From positions 1-64,000 of the forward strand of contig CAUQKV010000006.1 of the NCBI GenBank assembly GCA_963518845.1: a DNA stretch of 64,000 bases, given 5' to 3'. Both the position numbers and the translations under genes were made by a program. Every line of letters begins with the position of its first letter. Position 1 is the stretch's first letter. Of this stretch, positions 31,795 through 40,719 are shown piece by piece. This DNA is from JABCPE02 sp963518845 (GTDB lineage Bacteria; Bacteroidota; Bacteroidia; Flavobacteriales; Weeksellaceae). The notes below the pieces were generated by a model. It was not told the DNA's origin. It was given only the letters and a program-made list of their open reading frames with translations, and made no database searches.

Positions 31795-32526
31795 ATGAAC
31801 GAAATAGCACAAAATATAGCAGAAATCAAAGGCAGAATGGCCGAGGCTTGTAAAAAAGCTGGAAGAAATCCAGAAGAAGTAAAACTCCTTTTGGCGACGA
31901 AAACTGTTCCTGCGGATAGAATAAAACTGGCTCTGGCTACGGGAGAAACCTTGATAGGCGAAAACAAAGTGCAGGAGCTGAGGGATAAATACGAAGAACT
32001 AAAGGAAGTTCCTCATACTAAGCATTTTATAGGGCATCTTCAGACCAACAAAATCAAAGATATTCTAAAAGCAGAGGTGGCGTGTATAGAGAGTTTAGAC
32101 CGCTGGGATGCCGCTGAAAAACTACAGCAACGCCTTGAATATGAGGATAAAACCATCGAAGTTTTGATTCAAGTGAATACTTCTTATGAAGACAGCAAGT
32201 TTGGTCTTGACCCAAGTGAAGCGGTGGATTTTGTGAAGAAAGTAGCGACTTTGGACAGATTGAAAATCAAAGGGTTAATGACCATAGGGCTGTTTAGTGC
32301 TGAGATAGAAGAAGTTAGAAAATGTTTTCAGATGTTGAAGAAAATTCAGCAGGAAATCATAGCCGAAAATATTCCAAATGTAGAGATGAAGGAGCTGTCT
32401 ATGGGAATGAGCGGAGATTTGGAAACGGCGATAGAGGAGGGCTCTACGATTATCCGTGTGGGGACTGCTATTTTCGGGAAGAGAGAGTACCCAGACAGCC
32501 ACTACTGGCCTGAAAACAATAGTTAA
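31795..32526 (+). CDS. YggS-family PLP homeostasis protein
   Basis: A 243-residue single-domain alanine-racemase-like barrel that binds pyridoxal phosphate and balances the PLP pool, without known catalysis. The PLP lysine is in VKLLLATKTVP (about residue 36). Family blocks GENKVQELRDKY, HFIGHLQTNKIKDIL, LIQVNTSYEDSKFG, IKGLMTIG and ELSMGMSGDLETAIEEGSTIIRVGTAIFG all follow in order. It stands alone between the dnaA terminator and the next promoter. Confidence 0.93.
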   Translation: MNEIAQNIAEIKGRMAEACKKAGRNPEEVKLLLATKTVPADRIKLALATGETLIGENKVQELRDKYEELKEVPHTKHFIGHLQTNKIKDILKAEVACIESLDRWDAAEKLQQRLEYEDKTIEVLIQVNTSYEDSKFGLDPSEAVDFVKKVATLDRLKIKGLMTIGLFSAEIEEVRKCFQMLKKIQQEIIAENIPNVEMKELSMGMSGDLETAIEEGSTIIRVGTAIFGKREYPDSHYWPENNS

Positions 32527-32563
32527 AGTATATTAAATTTTATAATTCGCAAAGGGAATTTTT

Positions 32564-32571
32564 TAACTTTG
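32564..32571 (+). promoter_or_regulatory. Promoter -7 box of the RsmI-like gene
   Basis: TAACTTTG matches TAnnTTTG, 49 bases before the chosen ATG of the methylase gene. Confidence 0.45.
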
Positions 32572-32619
32572 ATTGGTTGAAAAATTCTTTTTTTATTTAA
32601 TCAATTGATACACAATATT

Positions 32620-33318
32620 ATGCTGTTTTTACTTCCTGCCTATTTATCGGAAAATTCGCCGATTGAGTATTTTGCTCCTGCTGTTAAGGAATATATAATG
32701 AACTTGGATTATTTTTTCGTGGAAAATGAAAAAACGGCGAGAAAAGTCATCAAGTTTTTTGCTCCTGAAAAGAAACAATCCCAATTGAAATTATTTCTGC
32801 TGGACAAATATTCAGAAACTTCGGATTTAAAGGAAGCCCAAGAACTGATGAAAAAAGGGACGGATTTTGGGCTGCTTTCGGAAGCTGGACTGCCGTGCAT
32901 CGCAGATCCAGGGAATATTATGGTAAAGTGGGCGCATAAAAACGGCATCAAAGTGGTGCCAGTGAATGGCCCGAGTTCTATCATTTTAGCGCTGATTTCC
33001 AGTGGGCTTAATGGACAGCAGTTTGCTTTCCATGGTTATCTTCCGATAGATAAGGATGAACGGAAAAATAAAATCCGACAGCTGGAAAAACAGGTGCAGG
33101 AAACAGGATATTCGCAGATTTTTATGGAAACGCCTTATCGAAACCAAAGGCTTTTGGAGGATTTGTGTAAGTTTTTGTCACCACAGACAGCCCTATGTAT
33201 AGCGGCAGATATCAACAATCCAGAGAAAGAATTTATAAAAACTCTTCCCATAAAGGAGTGGAAGAGAGAAGAAATAGATTTGCATAAAATTCCTGTGATA
33301 TTTGTTTTAGGGCAATGA
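32620..33318 (+). CDS. RsmI-like tetrapyrrole-methylase-family SAM methyltransferase
   Basis: A protein of about 232 residues, shorter than standard RsmI (about 280), which 2'-O-methylates C1402 of 16S rRNA. It starts MLFLLPAYLSENSP rather than the usual YVVATPIGNLxD. The methylase core is kept: DFGLLSEAGLPCIADPGNIMVKWAHKNGIKVVPVNGPSSIILALISSGL (SAM-binding and substrate loops), then FMETPYRNQRLLEDL. rRNA as substrate is plausible but unproven for this short form. The ATG of the next gene overlaps its TGA (ATGA). I preferred the second ATG because the similarity begins there. Confidence 0.8.
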   Translation: MLFLLPAYLSENSPIEYFAPAVKEYIMNLDYFFVENEKTARKVIKFFAPEKKQSQLKLFLLDKYSETSDLKEAQELMKKGTDFGLLSEAGLPCIADPGNIMVKWAHKNGIKVVPVNGPSSIILALISSGLNGQQFAFHGYLPIDKDERKNKIRQLEKQVQETGYSQIFMETPYRNQRLLEDLCKFLSPQTALCIAADINNPEKEFIKTLPIKEWKREEIDLHKIPVIFVLGQ

Positions 33319-34079
33319 AAAAGTTGAATATTTTATTTTGCATTTTCTTTTTTGCGATTCAGATTTCTGCCCAGCAATTTTTCTCTGGAAAGGTAACCAC
33401 AGAAGAAGGGATAGCGCTGGAGCAGGTTCTGGTAATTAACATGAGAAATAAAGAGCAGGTGTATACCAGCAGTAATGGGGAGTTTAAGATAATTGCAAAT
33501 ATTTCGGATGAGTTTCGTTTTGTTAAGAAAGGTTATGATAGAATATCTTATTCGGTAAAAGTTTCTGATTTTGACAAACATATTTTACTTAAAATGAGGA
33601 AGTCAGAAACTGTTATAAATGAAGTGGTTATAATTCCAAAAAGTAAAATAGACAGACTGAAAAAGGATATAGAAGTTCCTACTGTGAAGAAAGGAACAGT
33701 GTTTAAACCCAAACCAGCAAAATGGAAAGATGTTGTTAAAATAGCGCCTATTCCTATAGCGATTGCATTTGATATTAACGCCTTTGAGGAGCTAATGACA
33801 GGGAATGCGCGGAGAAAGAAAACCCGTTATAAATATGAAGATATGCAGGCTGATATCTTGCAGGTGAAAGAATTTTTAGGAGAAGAATATTTTATAGAAA
33901 ATAAAATTCCAAGCGAGAGAATTCATGAGTTTTTAGAGTTTTCTATCATTGAAAAACCAGAAATTAAAAAACACATGAAAACGGGTAATCAAACTCAAAT
34001 TATGATGATTTTGGAAGAAATGTTCCCAATCTACCATAAAAGACTGAAAATGAATAATATAGATAATAAAAATGAATAA
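33315..34079 (+). CDS. Secreted protein with CarboxypepD_reg-like domain, paralogue 1
   Basis: A 254-residue protein with a signal peptide (KKLNILFCIFFFAIQISAQ). A carboxypeptidase-regulatory-like beta sandwich covers about residues 20-105: FSGKVTTEEGIALEQVLVINMRNKEQVYTSSNGEFKIIANISDEFRFVKKGYD. The C-terminal helical region ending HKRLKMNN has no known domain, but it is shared with the next gene (EYF, IP, FLEFS/FIQFS, KKIE). It is translationally coupled to the RsmI-like gene, and its end overlaps the next ATG by eight bases. It probably lies in the periplasm. The function is unknown. Confidence 0.75.
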   Translation: MKKLNILFCIFFFAIQISAQQFFSGKVTTEEGIALEQVLVINMRNKEQVYTSSNGEFKIIANISDEFRFVKKGYDRISYSVKVSDFDKHILLKMRKSETVINEVVIIPKSKIDRLKKDIEVPTVKKGTVFKPKPAKWKDVVKIAPIPIAIAFDINAFEELMTGNARRKKTRYKYEDMQADILQVKEFLGEEYFIENKIPSERIHEFLEFSIIEKPEIKKHMKTGNQTQIMMILEEMFPIYHKRLKMNNIDNKNE

Positions 34080-34821
34080 AATAATATACATAACGGCACT
34101 TTTTTTCAGTGTTTTGGGATTTTCGCAGAGTATTTCAGGAAAAGTGGAGACGGAAGAAGGTTTTTTCATTGGTAATGTATTGGTTATCAATCTAAAAACC
34201 AATGAAAAAGTAAATACGGATGAAAATGGAAAGTTCACCATTTCGGCGAAGTTGCAGGATGAAATTCGTTTTGTAAAGAAAGGCTATGACCGAATTTCTC
34301 ATATTGTGAAATCTACTGATTTTCAGGAAGAAAAATATTTTAGACTGCAAAAATCCACTGTGGCAATAGAAGAAGTGGTTATCAGCAGGCTGAAACTAAC
34401 AGGAAATCTTGCCAAAGATTCTAAAAGTCTGGACAAGGAAGATGTCAATGCTAAAATTCAAAAATCGCTGGGAACAGAAACCATTGAAAAACAAGTGCGA
34501 AGCATTTCTGGTTCTGCGGGAATTAGTTTTAATATGGCATCACTGTTCGCAGGGAAGAAGAAAAAAGAGCAAAAACAGCGACTGGAAAAATATGAACAAT
34601 TCCAGAATAACGCCACATGGATAAGCGAAAGAGTGGATTCGGAATATTTCGTCAGTAAGGGAATTCCAGAGATGAAAGTAGCAGAGTTTATTCAGTTTTC
34701 TCTGACACAAAAACCAGAAGTAGTGGGATACATCAAAACCAATAATTTTCCTAAAATAATGACAGCTTTAGACCAACTTATCCCTGTCTATCTCAAAAAA
34801 ATAGAGAAAAAAACAACATAA
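34072..34821 (+). CDS. Secreted protein with CarboxypepD_reg-like domain, paralogue 2
   Basis: A 249-residue sister of the previous gene. The signal peptide NKIIYITALFFSVLGFSQ is followed by SISGKVETEEGFFIGNVLVINLKTNEKVNTDENGKFTISAKLQDEIRFVKKGYDRIS. The second half contains VDSEYFVSKGIPEMKVAEFIQFSLTQKPEV, matching the paralogue's EEYFIENKIPSERIHEFLEFS. The regulatory-like domain is a carbohydrate- or peptide-binding sandwich in other proteins, but no catalytic partner is fused here. A terminator follows about 120 bases downstream. Confidence 0.75.
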   Translation: MNKIIYITALFFSVLGFSQSISGKVETEEGFFIGNVLVINLKTNEKVNTDENGKFTISAKLQDEIRFVKKGYDRISHIVKSTDFQEEKYFRLQKSTVAIEEVVISRLKLTGNLAKDSKSLDKEDVNAKIQKSLGTETIEKQVRSISGSAGISFNMASLFAGKKKKEQKQRLEKYEQFQNNATWISERVDSEYFVSKGIPEMKVAEFIQFSLTQKPEVVGYIKTNNFPKIMTALDQLIPVYLKKIEKKTT

Positions 34822-34938
34822 ATTTTTTTAAATTTAACTTTAAGGCTTTAATTTAATCTAAGTAATAAAATAGAATTTGAGTTCAAGTTCCATAACTGAA
34901 AATAGGAAAAACAATAAAGTTTAAATTTAAAAACGGAG

Positions 34939-34969
34939 AAACCACATAGATTTTATTTATGTGGTTTTT
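34939..34969 (+). terminator. Terminator after the CarboxypepD_reg-like pair
   Basis: AAACCACATA / TATGTGGTTT form a ten-base stem with a nine-base loop ending in TTTTT. Confidence 0.8.
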
Positions 34970-34983
34970 CATTTAAGAAAGTT

Positions 34984-34991
34984 TAAATTTG
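34984..34991 (+). promoter_or_regulatory. Promoter -7 box of the YciO-like gene
   Basis: TAAATTTG matches TAnnTTTG, 18 bases before the ATG. Confidence 0.5.
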
Positions 34992-35009
34992 CAAAAATTT
35001 TAAAAACAA

Positions 35010-35621
35010 ATGGCAAAAATTATACGAATTCATCCAGAAAATCCACAGGAAAGGCAGATAAATGAAGTGGTGGAAACCCTGAAAAAAGGCGGGCTGATAG
35101 TCTATCCATCGGACACGGTGTATGCTCTGGGATGTGATATCAATAACCTGAAAGCAATGGAAAAACTAGCCCAGCTGAAAGGAATAAAATTAGAAAAATC
35201 CCATTTTTCCATTATTTGTAATGACCTGAGCCACTTGTCAGAATTTACAAAACCGATAGAAACTTCCACATTCCGACTTTTGAAAAGCAAACTACCTGGG
35301 GCTTTTACCTTTATTTTAGAAGCGAATAAAAACTTGCCTTTGGCTTATAAAGGGCATAAAACCATAGGAATACGCGTTCCGAATCATCCTGTGCCACAGA
35401 TGATTGTAGAAAGTCTCGGCAACCCGATAGCTTCCACCTCTATAAAAGATGATGATGAGGTGATAGAATATTCTACCGACCCAGAGCTCATCGCCGAAAA
35501 ATACGATAAAAGCGTGGATATCGTGATAGATAGCGGCTGGGGCGAACTGGTTCCTTCCACGATAGTAGATGTGACACAGGGAATACCAGAAATTGTCCGA
35601 CAGGGAAAAGGTGAATTATAG
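35010..35621 (+). CDS. YciO/TsaC/Sua5-family protein
   Basis: A 203-residue single YrdC-like domain. It starts KIIRIHPENPQERQINEVVETLKKGGLIVYPSDTVYALGCDINN, then LPGAFTFILEANKNLPLAYKGHKTIGIRVPNHP and PIASTSIK. TsaC/Sua5 proteins make threonylcarbamoyl-AMP for tRNA t6A modification. The wording YPSDTVYALGCDI and the length are closer to the YciO branch, whose cellular role is less clear. I therefore name the family and not the gene. Confidence 0.85.
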   Translation: MAKIIRIHPENPQERQINEVVETLKKGGLIVYPSDTVYALGCDINNLKAMEKLAQLKGIKLEKSHFSIICNDLSHLSEFTKPIETSTFRLLKSKLPGAFTFILEANKNLPLAYKGHKTIGIRVPNHPVPQMIVESLGNPIASTSIKDDDEVIEYSTDPELIAEKYDKSVDIVIDSGWGELVPSTIVDVTQGIPEIVRQGKGEL

Positions 35622-35628
35622 GAAAATA

Positions 35629-35658
35629 AAAAAACTCTCGTAAATGCGAGAGTTTTTT
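35629..35658. terminator. Bidirectional terminator at the end of the polysaccharide cluster
   Basis: AAAAAACTCTCG, loop TAAATG, CGAGAGTTTTTT, between the convergent YciO-like and sugar dehydrogenase genes. Confidence 0.85.
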
Positions 35659-35663
35659 GTTTA

Positions 35664-36950
35664 TTATAAAAATTCTATATCCTTAGAATGAGGAAGAATT
35701 CCTTTGACATCATAAACAACGCCGTTTTGGGATAGAAGTTTAGATAAGTCTAAATCCAAGAATTCTTTGTGAGCAACACCAAGAACTACCGCTTCGTATT
35801 TATCTGAAGGAAGTGTTTCTAGGCTTTCTATTCCGTATTCGTGTTTTACTTCGCTAGGATTAGCCCAAGGGTCGTAAGTGGTCACTTTAACACCAAAATC
35901 CTCCAAAGCAGAGATTACATCGATGATTTTAGTATTTCTGACATCAGGGCAGTTTTCTTTGAAAGTTACTCCCAGCATGAGTAATTTAGCTCCGTTGATT
36001 TGGATATTTTTCTTAATCATCGCTTTTACCACTTGCTCGGCAACATATTTTCCCATAGAATCATTCATTCTTCTTCCTGCCAAGATGATTTCTGGATGGT
36101 AGCCGTACTCCTGTGCTTTTTGAGCCAAATAATATGGGTCTACACCGATGCAGTGCCCGCCTACAAGACCTGGTTTGAAAGGAAGGAAATTCCATTTCGT
36201 TCCAGCAGCTTTCAGCACATCATGAGTGTTGATATCCATTAGGTTAAATATTTTAGCTAATTCATTCACGAAAGCAATGTTGATATCTCTTTGTGAGTTT
36301 TCAATCACTTTGGCAGCTTCCGCAACTTTGATAGTTGGCGCAAGGTGCGTACCTGCTGTAATCACAGAAGAGTATAAGTCATTCACCACTTTACCGATTT
36401 CTGGAGTAGAACCAGAAGTTACTTTTAGGATTTTCTCTACGGTGTGTTCTTTGTCTCCTGGGTTGATTCTTTCAGGAGAATAACCAGCGAAGAAATCCAT
36501 ATTGAATTTAAGTCCAGAAACTCTCTCTACCACAGGGATACAGTCTTCCTCAGTAGCACCAGGGTAAACCGTAGATTCGTAGATGACAATATCACCTTTT
36601 TTGATCACTTTCCCTACCGTTTCACTCGCTTTTACAAGTGGAGTAAGGTCTGGGCGATTGTTTCTGTCCACAGGCGTAGGCACGGTGATGATATATACAT
36701 TGGCATTTTCTATATCTTTGAGGTCAGCAGAGCAGAAAAGTCCGTTGGTACCAGCATTGAAAGGGTTTTCTTTAACCAAGGCTGATTTTAGAAGTTCATC
36801 AGATACCTCCAAAGTTTCATCGTGCCCAGCATTTAGTTCTGTGATTCTTTTTTGGTTAATGTCAAAACCTACCACAGGAAATTTAGTGGCAAATAATCTT
36901 GCCAATGGCAGCCCTACATAACCAAGTCCAATAATTGCTATTTTTTTCAT
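35664..36950 (-). CDS. UDP-N-acetylhexosamine 6-dehydrogenase (TviB/WbpO type)
   Basis: Oxidises the C6 of a UDP-N-acetylhexosamine to a uronic acid for the surface polysaccharide. The 428-residue protein has the NAD-binding start KKIAIIGLGYVGLPLA, the middle domain with GYSPERINPGD and IKVAEAAKVIENSQRDINIAF, and the catalytic cysteine in PGLVGGHCIGVDPYYL (about residue 267). The details match TviB/WbpO-like enzymes (UDP-GlcNAc or UDP-GalNAc) better than UDP-glucose dehydrogenase. Its ATG overlaps the upstream acyltransferase stop. The matching C4-epimerase is encoded four genes upstream in the cluster. Confidence 0.88.
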   Translation of the reverse strand: MKKIAIIGLGYVGLPLARLFATKFPVVGFDINQKRITELNAGHDETLEVSDELLKSALVKENPFNAGTNGLFCSADLKDIENANVYIITVPTPVDRNNRPDLTPLVKASETVGKVIKKGDIVIYESTVYPGATEEDCIPVVERVSGLKFNMDFFAGYSPERINPGDKEHTVEKILKVTSGSTPEIGKVVNDLYSSVITAGTHLAPTIKVAEAAKVIENSQRDINIAFVNELAKIFNLMDINTHDVLKAAGTKWNFLPFKPGLVGGHCIGVDPYYLAQKAQEYGYHPEIILAGRRMNDSMGKYVAEQVVKAMIKKNIQINGAKLLMLGVTFKENCPDVRNTKIIDVISALEDFGVKVTTYDPWANPSEVKHEYGIESLETLPSDKYEAVVLGVAHKEFLDLDLSKLLSQNGVVYDVKGILPHSKDIEFL

Positions 36951-38779
36951 TTTTCAATAATTTTTTTTAGATCGTTATAGAATTCATTTCCAAATTCATT
37001 TGCTAAAATAGTTGTTCCATACTCATTCATATGTTCCTCATCATAGTACATGGTGATTCCATTTCTGAAGGGTAGTCCCTTCAATTTGTGATAATCCATT
37101 GATATCATAAATGCATTAGGGTTATTATCAATTATTTTTTTCACACCTTCAGGAATTTCTTGATAAGAAACATCATAATGATTGTCTTTATTTTTATTTA
37201 TTTTGTATCCCCTGTTAATTCTTACAGGATTTTTATCTAATCTAGGGATAGGAGCTATAAAGATAAATTTCTTATCAGGATGGTTTTTTACAAGTTTTTC
37301 TATAGTTTCTTGTAGTGAAGTAATATTTTTACGATAAATAGAACCAATGATGACTATTTTACTGTTTTTCAATTCATTATTAGCTATTTTAACTATATTT
37401 TCATATAGATATCTAGTATATTTAGAAGAAAAATCTTTTTCTGAAATACCAGGGAAACTAGGGTAGGTGTCATTAGAAACTGTTCTAAAATTGAACCCAT
37501 GTTCCTTGCCTACAAGTGCTAAGAAATTTTTATATACCAATGCATAACTATCTCCTAACAAAAGAATAGAATCATTTTTTTTATTCGTATCCCCCATAAA
37601 TTCTACTCCTGTATAAAATCTTCCATGGGAATTTATACCTATTGTAGGAGTAGCATATTCTTGTGGAAAATTTATCATTTTTAGGTTTAGTTGTGGAGCA
37701 TAAAATATTAATGAAGCTAATAATCCTGAAGGAACACACATTGAAAAAACAAATTTTTTAGCCTTTAATTTTCTAAAAGTGTTTTCTATAAAGGTGTAAG
37801 ATAAATAAGCTAATAAATAAGTAGAAATTATGATAATAAACTGCTCCAAAGGCGTAAAGACATAGTTATCAATATTATGATAATATCTGATGAAAACCAT
37901 TACTGGCCAATGCCACAAATATATAGAATAAGACAATTCACCTAAATGAACTAAGAATTTATTCGACAAAAATTTACTAACCAGCCCTTCTGTATCTATC
38001 AATAAAAAGGCAGCCCCCAAACAAGGTAAAAGTACCCACAGCCCAGGAAAATTGGTGTTTCCACTAAAAAAGACAGAAGAAACAAGAATAGTAATAACCG
38101 AAACAATGCTTATAATATCTCTTCCTCCTTTTGTGGCATTCTGTATTTTTTCTTGATTCATTACAAACAATGTTCCTATCAAAAACTCAGGAATCCTTGC
38201 AGGAAGAGAAAAATACATCATTTCTTTATTATGTAAATATGTACTATTTACAAAAGAATATCCTAATAGAACGATTGTAATTAAAAAAATCACATAATTA
38301 AGATATTTCTTATTTTTTATAAAAAATAGCAGTATAGGAAGCAGAAAGTAAAACTGCATTTCTATCGCAAGTGTCCATGTGTGTAGAAGAGGATTTTCTT
38401 GACTGGACATCCCAAAATAAGTATCTAATGTAGATAAATACTTATTAGAATAAAAAATAGATGACCAAAAAACACCATTTCTAACTCCTAAAATATCCGA
38501 AGGTAGATATAGCATAATAGCCCCTAAAAATGTAACTAAAAGAAAAATCACATAAGCTGGAAGTATACGCTTAAACCTACTAATATAGAAATCAACAAAC
38601 TGAAATTTATTTTGCTCTTTTTTATGAAGAATGATTCCAGATATCAAATATCCAGAAATCACAAAGAAAACATCCACTCCCACAAAACCTCCTGATAGGA
38701 GATTTGGGTTCAAATGGAAGAAAAAGACTAATAGGACAGCCACTGCTCTAAGGCCTTGTATATCGTATCTATATTGCAT
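36947..38779 (-). CDS. OafA-type acyltransferase with C-terminal SGNH domain
   Basis: A 610-residue membrane O-acetyltransferase for surface glycans. The N-terminal acyltransferase-3 domain starts YRYDIQGLRAVAVLLVFFFHLNP and contains GFVGVDVFFVISGYLIS, with about ten membrane helices to about residue 365. After a linker, an SGNH hydrolase-like domain has DSILLLGDSYALVYKNFLAL near residue 405 and a late DEEHMNEYG that can supply Asp/His. In OafA, acetyl groups pass through the membrane to the glycan. A relic of cluster genes lies between it and the formyltransferase. Confidence 0.88.
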   Translation of the reverse strand: MQYRYDIQGLRAVAVLLVFFFHLNPNLLSGGFVGVDVFFVISGYLISGIILHKKEQNKFQFVDFYISRFKRILPAYVIFLLVTFLGAIMLYLPSDILGVRNGVFWSSIFYSNKYLSTLDTYFGMSSQENPLLHTWTLAIEMQFYFLLPILLFFIKNKKYLNYVIFLITIVLLGYSFVNSTYLHNKEMMYFSLPARIPEFLIGTLFVMNQEKIQNATKGGRDIISIVSVITILVSSVFFSGNTNFPGLWVLLPCLGAAFLLIDTEGLVSKFLSNKFLVHLGELSYSIYLWHWPVMVFIRYYHNIDNYVFTPLEQFIIIISTYLLAYLSYTFIENTFRKLKAKKFVFSMCVPSGLLASLIFYAPQLNLKMINFPQEYATPTIGINSHGRFYTGVEFMGDTNKKNDSILLLGDSYALVYKNFLALVGKEHGFNFRTVSNDTYPSFPGISEKDFSSKYTRYLYENIVKIANNELKNSKIVIIGSIYRKNITSLQETIEKLVKNHPDKKFIFIAPIPRLDKNPVRINRGYKINKNKDNHYDVSYQEIPEGVKKIIDNNPNAFMISMDYHKLKGLPFRNGITMYYDEEHMNEYGTTILANEFGNEFYNDLKKIIEK

Positions 38780-38823
38780 TTTAGTTTAGATTTTCTTAAT
38801 ACTGATACTATTTATTGTAGACC

Positions 38824-38964
38824 TTAGATAGAAGATGTAGTGCAGTTGATAATTAATATTTTTTTATTTTCTAGTTTTTCTTTAAAATTCATTTTTTAGT
38901 TTTTTCATTATATAATATTATCTTTTAGACTTTGCAAAGATACAATACTTTATTAGTTAAGTTT
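38824..38964 (-). pseudogene. Relic: gene-end/gene-start junction of the SDR and epimerase genes
   Basis: A degenerate copy of the junction found at 41674-41786. Bases 38854-38892 match 41674-41712 with one mismatch in 39, giving the first codons of the epimerase (MNFKEKLENKKIL). The frame then reads nine unrelated residues to a stop at 38824. The part to 38964 matches, at roughly 80 percent, the last codons of the upstream SDR gene (NLTNK..YLCK). The match begins right at the stop codon of the formyltransferase gene. I read it as a recombination scar and not a working gene. Confidence 0.75.
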
Positions 38965-39736
38965 ATTTTACACCTTTAAAAATTCTATGATACAGATATC
39001 CCCATATAGTAGGGTGGTACCAGAGGATAGATTCTAGATTTCTTTCTTTTTGGGAAGATAGTGTTCCGTTGAAAAAGTTTTCTATCGCTTTGGTTAGCAG
39101 TTTGATGCCGCTAGCTAGCTGGATAAGAGGATATGTTGAGAAATCATCCTGCTCTGTGATTGTGATATTTTCTTGGTATATCACGCTTCCTGTGTCTATT
39201 CCTTTATCCACGAAATGTACCGTAACTCCGTTGTTTTCAGCATCATTATTTACCAATGCCCAATAGGCTCCATGAACGCCCCTATACTTAGGAGTGATAC
39301 CCGCATGAGTATTGATAAAAGGGCATTCTACGGCAGAGAGCACTTTTTCGGATATGATTCTTGTCCCATTTACAATGACTAAATCAGGATTTATTTCCTT
39401 CAATAATTCTATAGTTTTTTTTGAATTTACAGATGAAACATTTATCGTTTTATCATTAGGGATTTCATCGGCATTCATATTGTTTGCCTTCATGATTTCA
39501 TCTCTTCTTTTTTTGGATGTGCTGCCTAAAAATTTCCCGATAATCAGCTGGAATAAAATCTGTCCCACAACGGTAAAAATCCCCAATCTTTTTATCCTTC
39601 TTTTGATAAATTTTTTGGTGTTTTCTTTGTCTTCCACAATAATTTTTTCAATGCCGAATTGATTATTCAATGCATTGAAAACGATTTTTGAGGAATCACC
39701 CTTTCCCGCTAAAATAACGATTTTTTTACCCTTCAT
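38963..39736 (-). CDS. Formyltransferase-family protein for the surface glycan
   Basis: A 257-residue protein with a formyl-transferase core: CPFINTHAGITPKYRGVHGAYWALVNNDAENNGVTVHFVDKGIDTGSVIYQ. This has the Asn, His and Asp that work in Met-tRNA and sugar formyltransferases using N10-formyl-tetrahydrofolate. Its N-terminal 90 residues are unlike Fmt, and it lacks the C-terminal OB domain. In a polysaccharide cluster a sugar N-formyltransferase is likeliest, but its amino-sugar substrate is unknown, and no aminotransferase is seen here. It overlaps the deacetylase gene by 11 bases. Confidence 0.78.
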   Translation of the reverse strand: MKGKKIVILAGKGDSSKIVFNALNNQFGIEKIIVEDKENTKKFIKRRIKRLGIFTVVGQILFQLIIGKFLGSTSKKRRDEIMKANNMNADEIPNDKTINVSSVNSKKTIELLKEINPDLVIVNGTRIISEKVLSAVECPFINTHAGITPKYRGVHGAYWALVNNDAENNGVTVHFVDKGIDTGSVIYQENITITEQDDFSTYPLIQLASGIKLLTKAIENFFNGTLSSQKERNLESILWYHPTIWGYLYHRIFKGVK

Positions 39737-40712
39737 TTTTCATCTTTGCTGCCAAACTACTCATCGTGTAGCTTTGGAAGTTATACTTTTCATTTAAAAA
39801 TTTATAATGTTGTAGGATTTTCTCTAAAAACTTAAAATTTTCCTCCATATTTGCCCCAAAATTATGAGGATGCCACCATAAATGGTAGGTTAGATTGTTT
39901 TTAGCAGCAAAGGTCATGCTTGCTTTTATTCTTCTTAGCCTTAAACTTTCCAAGAAACTCAGTTTCGGCGAAAATGGCCTCAAAAAACGACTTGATGGAA
40001 TATTTACAGGAGTTTCTTTTTTTATGTAATCGTCTGAATAGCAGTTGTGTCCAGAAATATTGATGTAAGAATCCATCAGCCTGAAAGCTCGCCTAAATAG
40101 ACTTTCGTTTTCACCGCTTTTGGCTTTATACAGCCAAGAGTGTTCATTTCCTCTGTAACAAGTAATTCCCAGCTCGGAGCATACTTGTAAGTATTTGTCA
40201 TTGAACTGGTTTCGTGGGAAAATAAGCGATGTTATCTCTATTCCTTGTTCTTTTGCTACTTGCACTGCCATTTTAGTATCTTCTCTGAAAGATTCCAGCG
40301 TTTGTCCTTTTTCTAGACAATAGTAATGGGAAAAAGTGTGGGTACCGATTTCCTGCTCAGGATATTTTTTGATTTCATCAATGAGCAGTGGAGCAAAATG
40401 ATATTTATCTTGGTTAAAATCACTGCCCAGACTCTCGAAATAAGCGTTTTCATAGGGCGAAAGCGATTTGTCTTCGTATTGAGGTTTGATGGAAGGTAAA
40501 TTTGCCAATAACTCTTCTTTGGTCTTGAAAAAAAGAAAACCAACAGTAGAAAAAGTACCGCAAACGGCATATTTTCTAAATAATTCCAATGTTTGAGGAA
40601 CTACTTGATGGACATTTAGAATGTTTTGTCCATAATCCTGAATGGTTCTTTTGTCCCGAACACCCCACATGAGCTCGAAATCCAAAGAAATTACAAATTT
40701 ACCCGTTTTCAT
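39726..40712 (-). CDS. Polysaccharide deacetylase-like protein (NodB-like)
   Basis: A 328-residue protein of the carbohydrate esterase 4 superfamily. The metal- and base-type motifs read FVISLDFELMWGVRD at the start, EQEIGTHTFSHYYC (His pair) near residue 120, LIFPRNQFN and a closing LWWHPHNFGA. It has no signal peptide, so it would act in the cytoplasm on a lipid-linked or nucleotide-linked sugar rather than in the wall. A deacetylase next to a formyltransferase could free an amine for formylation, which is inference from gene order. Confidence 0.82.
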   Translation of the reverse strand: MKTGKFVISLDFELMWGVRDKRTIQDYGQNILNVHQVVPQTLELFRKYAVCGTFSTVGFLFFKTKEELLANLPSIKPQYEDKSLSPYENAYFESLGSDFNQDKYHFAPLLIDEIKKYPEQEIGTHTFSHYYCLEKGQTLESFREDTKMAVQVAKEQGIEITSLIFPRNQFNDKYLQVCSELGITCYRGNEHSWLYKAKSGENESLFRRAFRLMDSYINISGHNCYSDDYIKKETPVNIPSSRFLRPFSPKLSFLESLRLRRIKASMTFAAKNNLTYHLWWHPHNFGANMEENFKFLEKILQHYKFLNEKYNFQSYTMSSLAAKMKNEG

Positions 40713-40719
40713 TTTTTAA

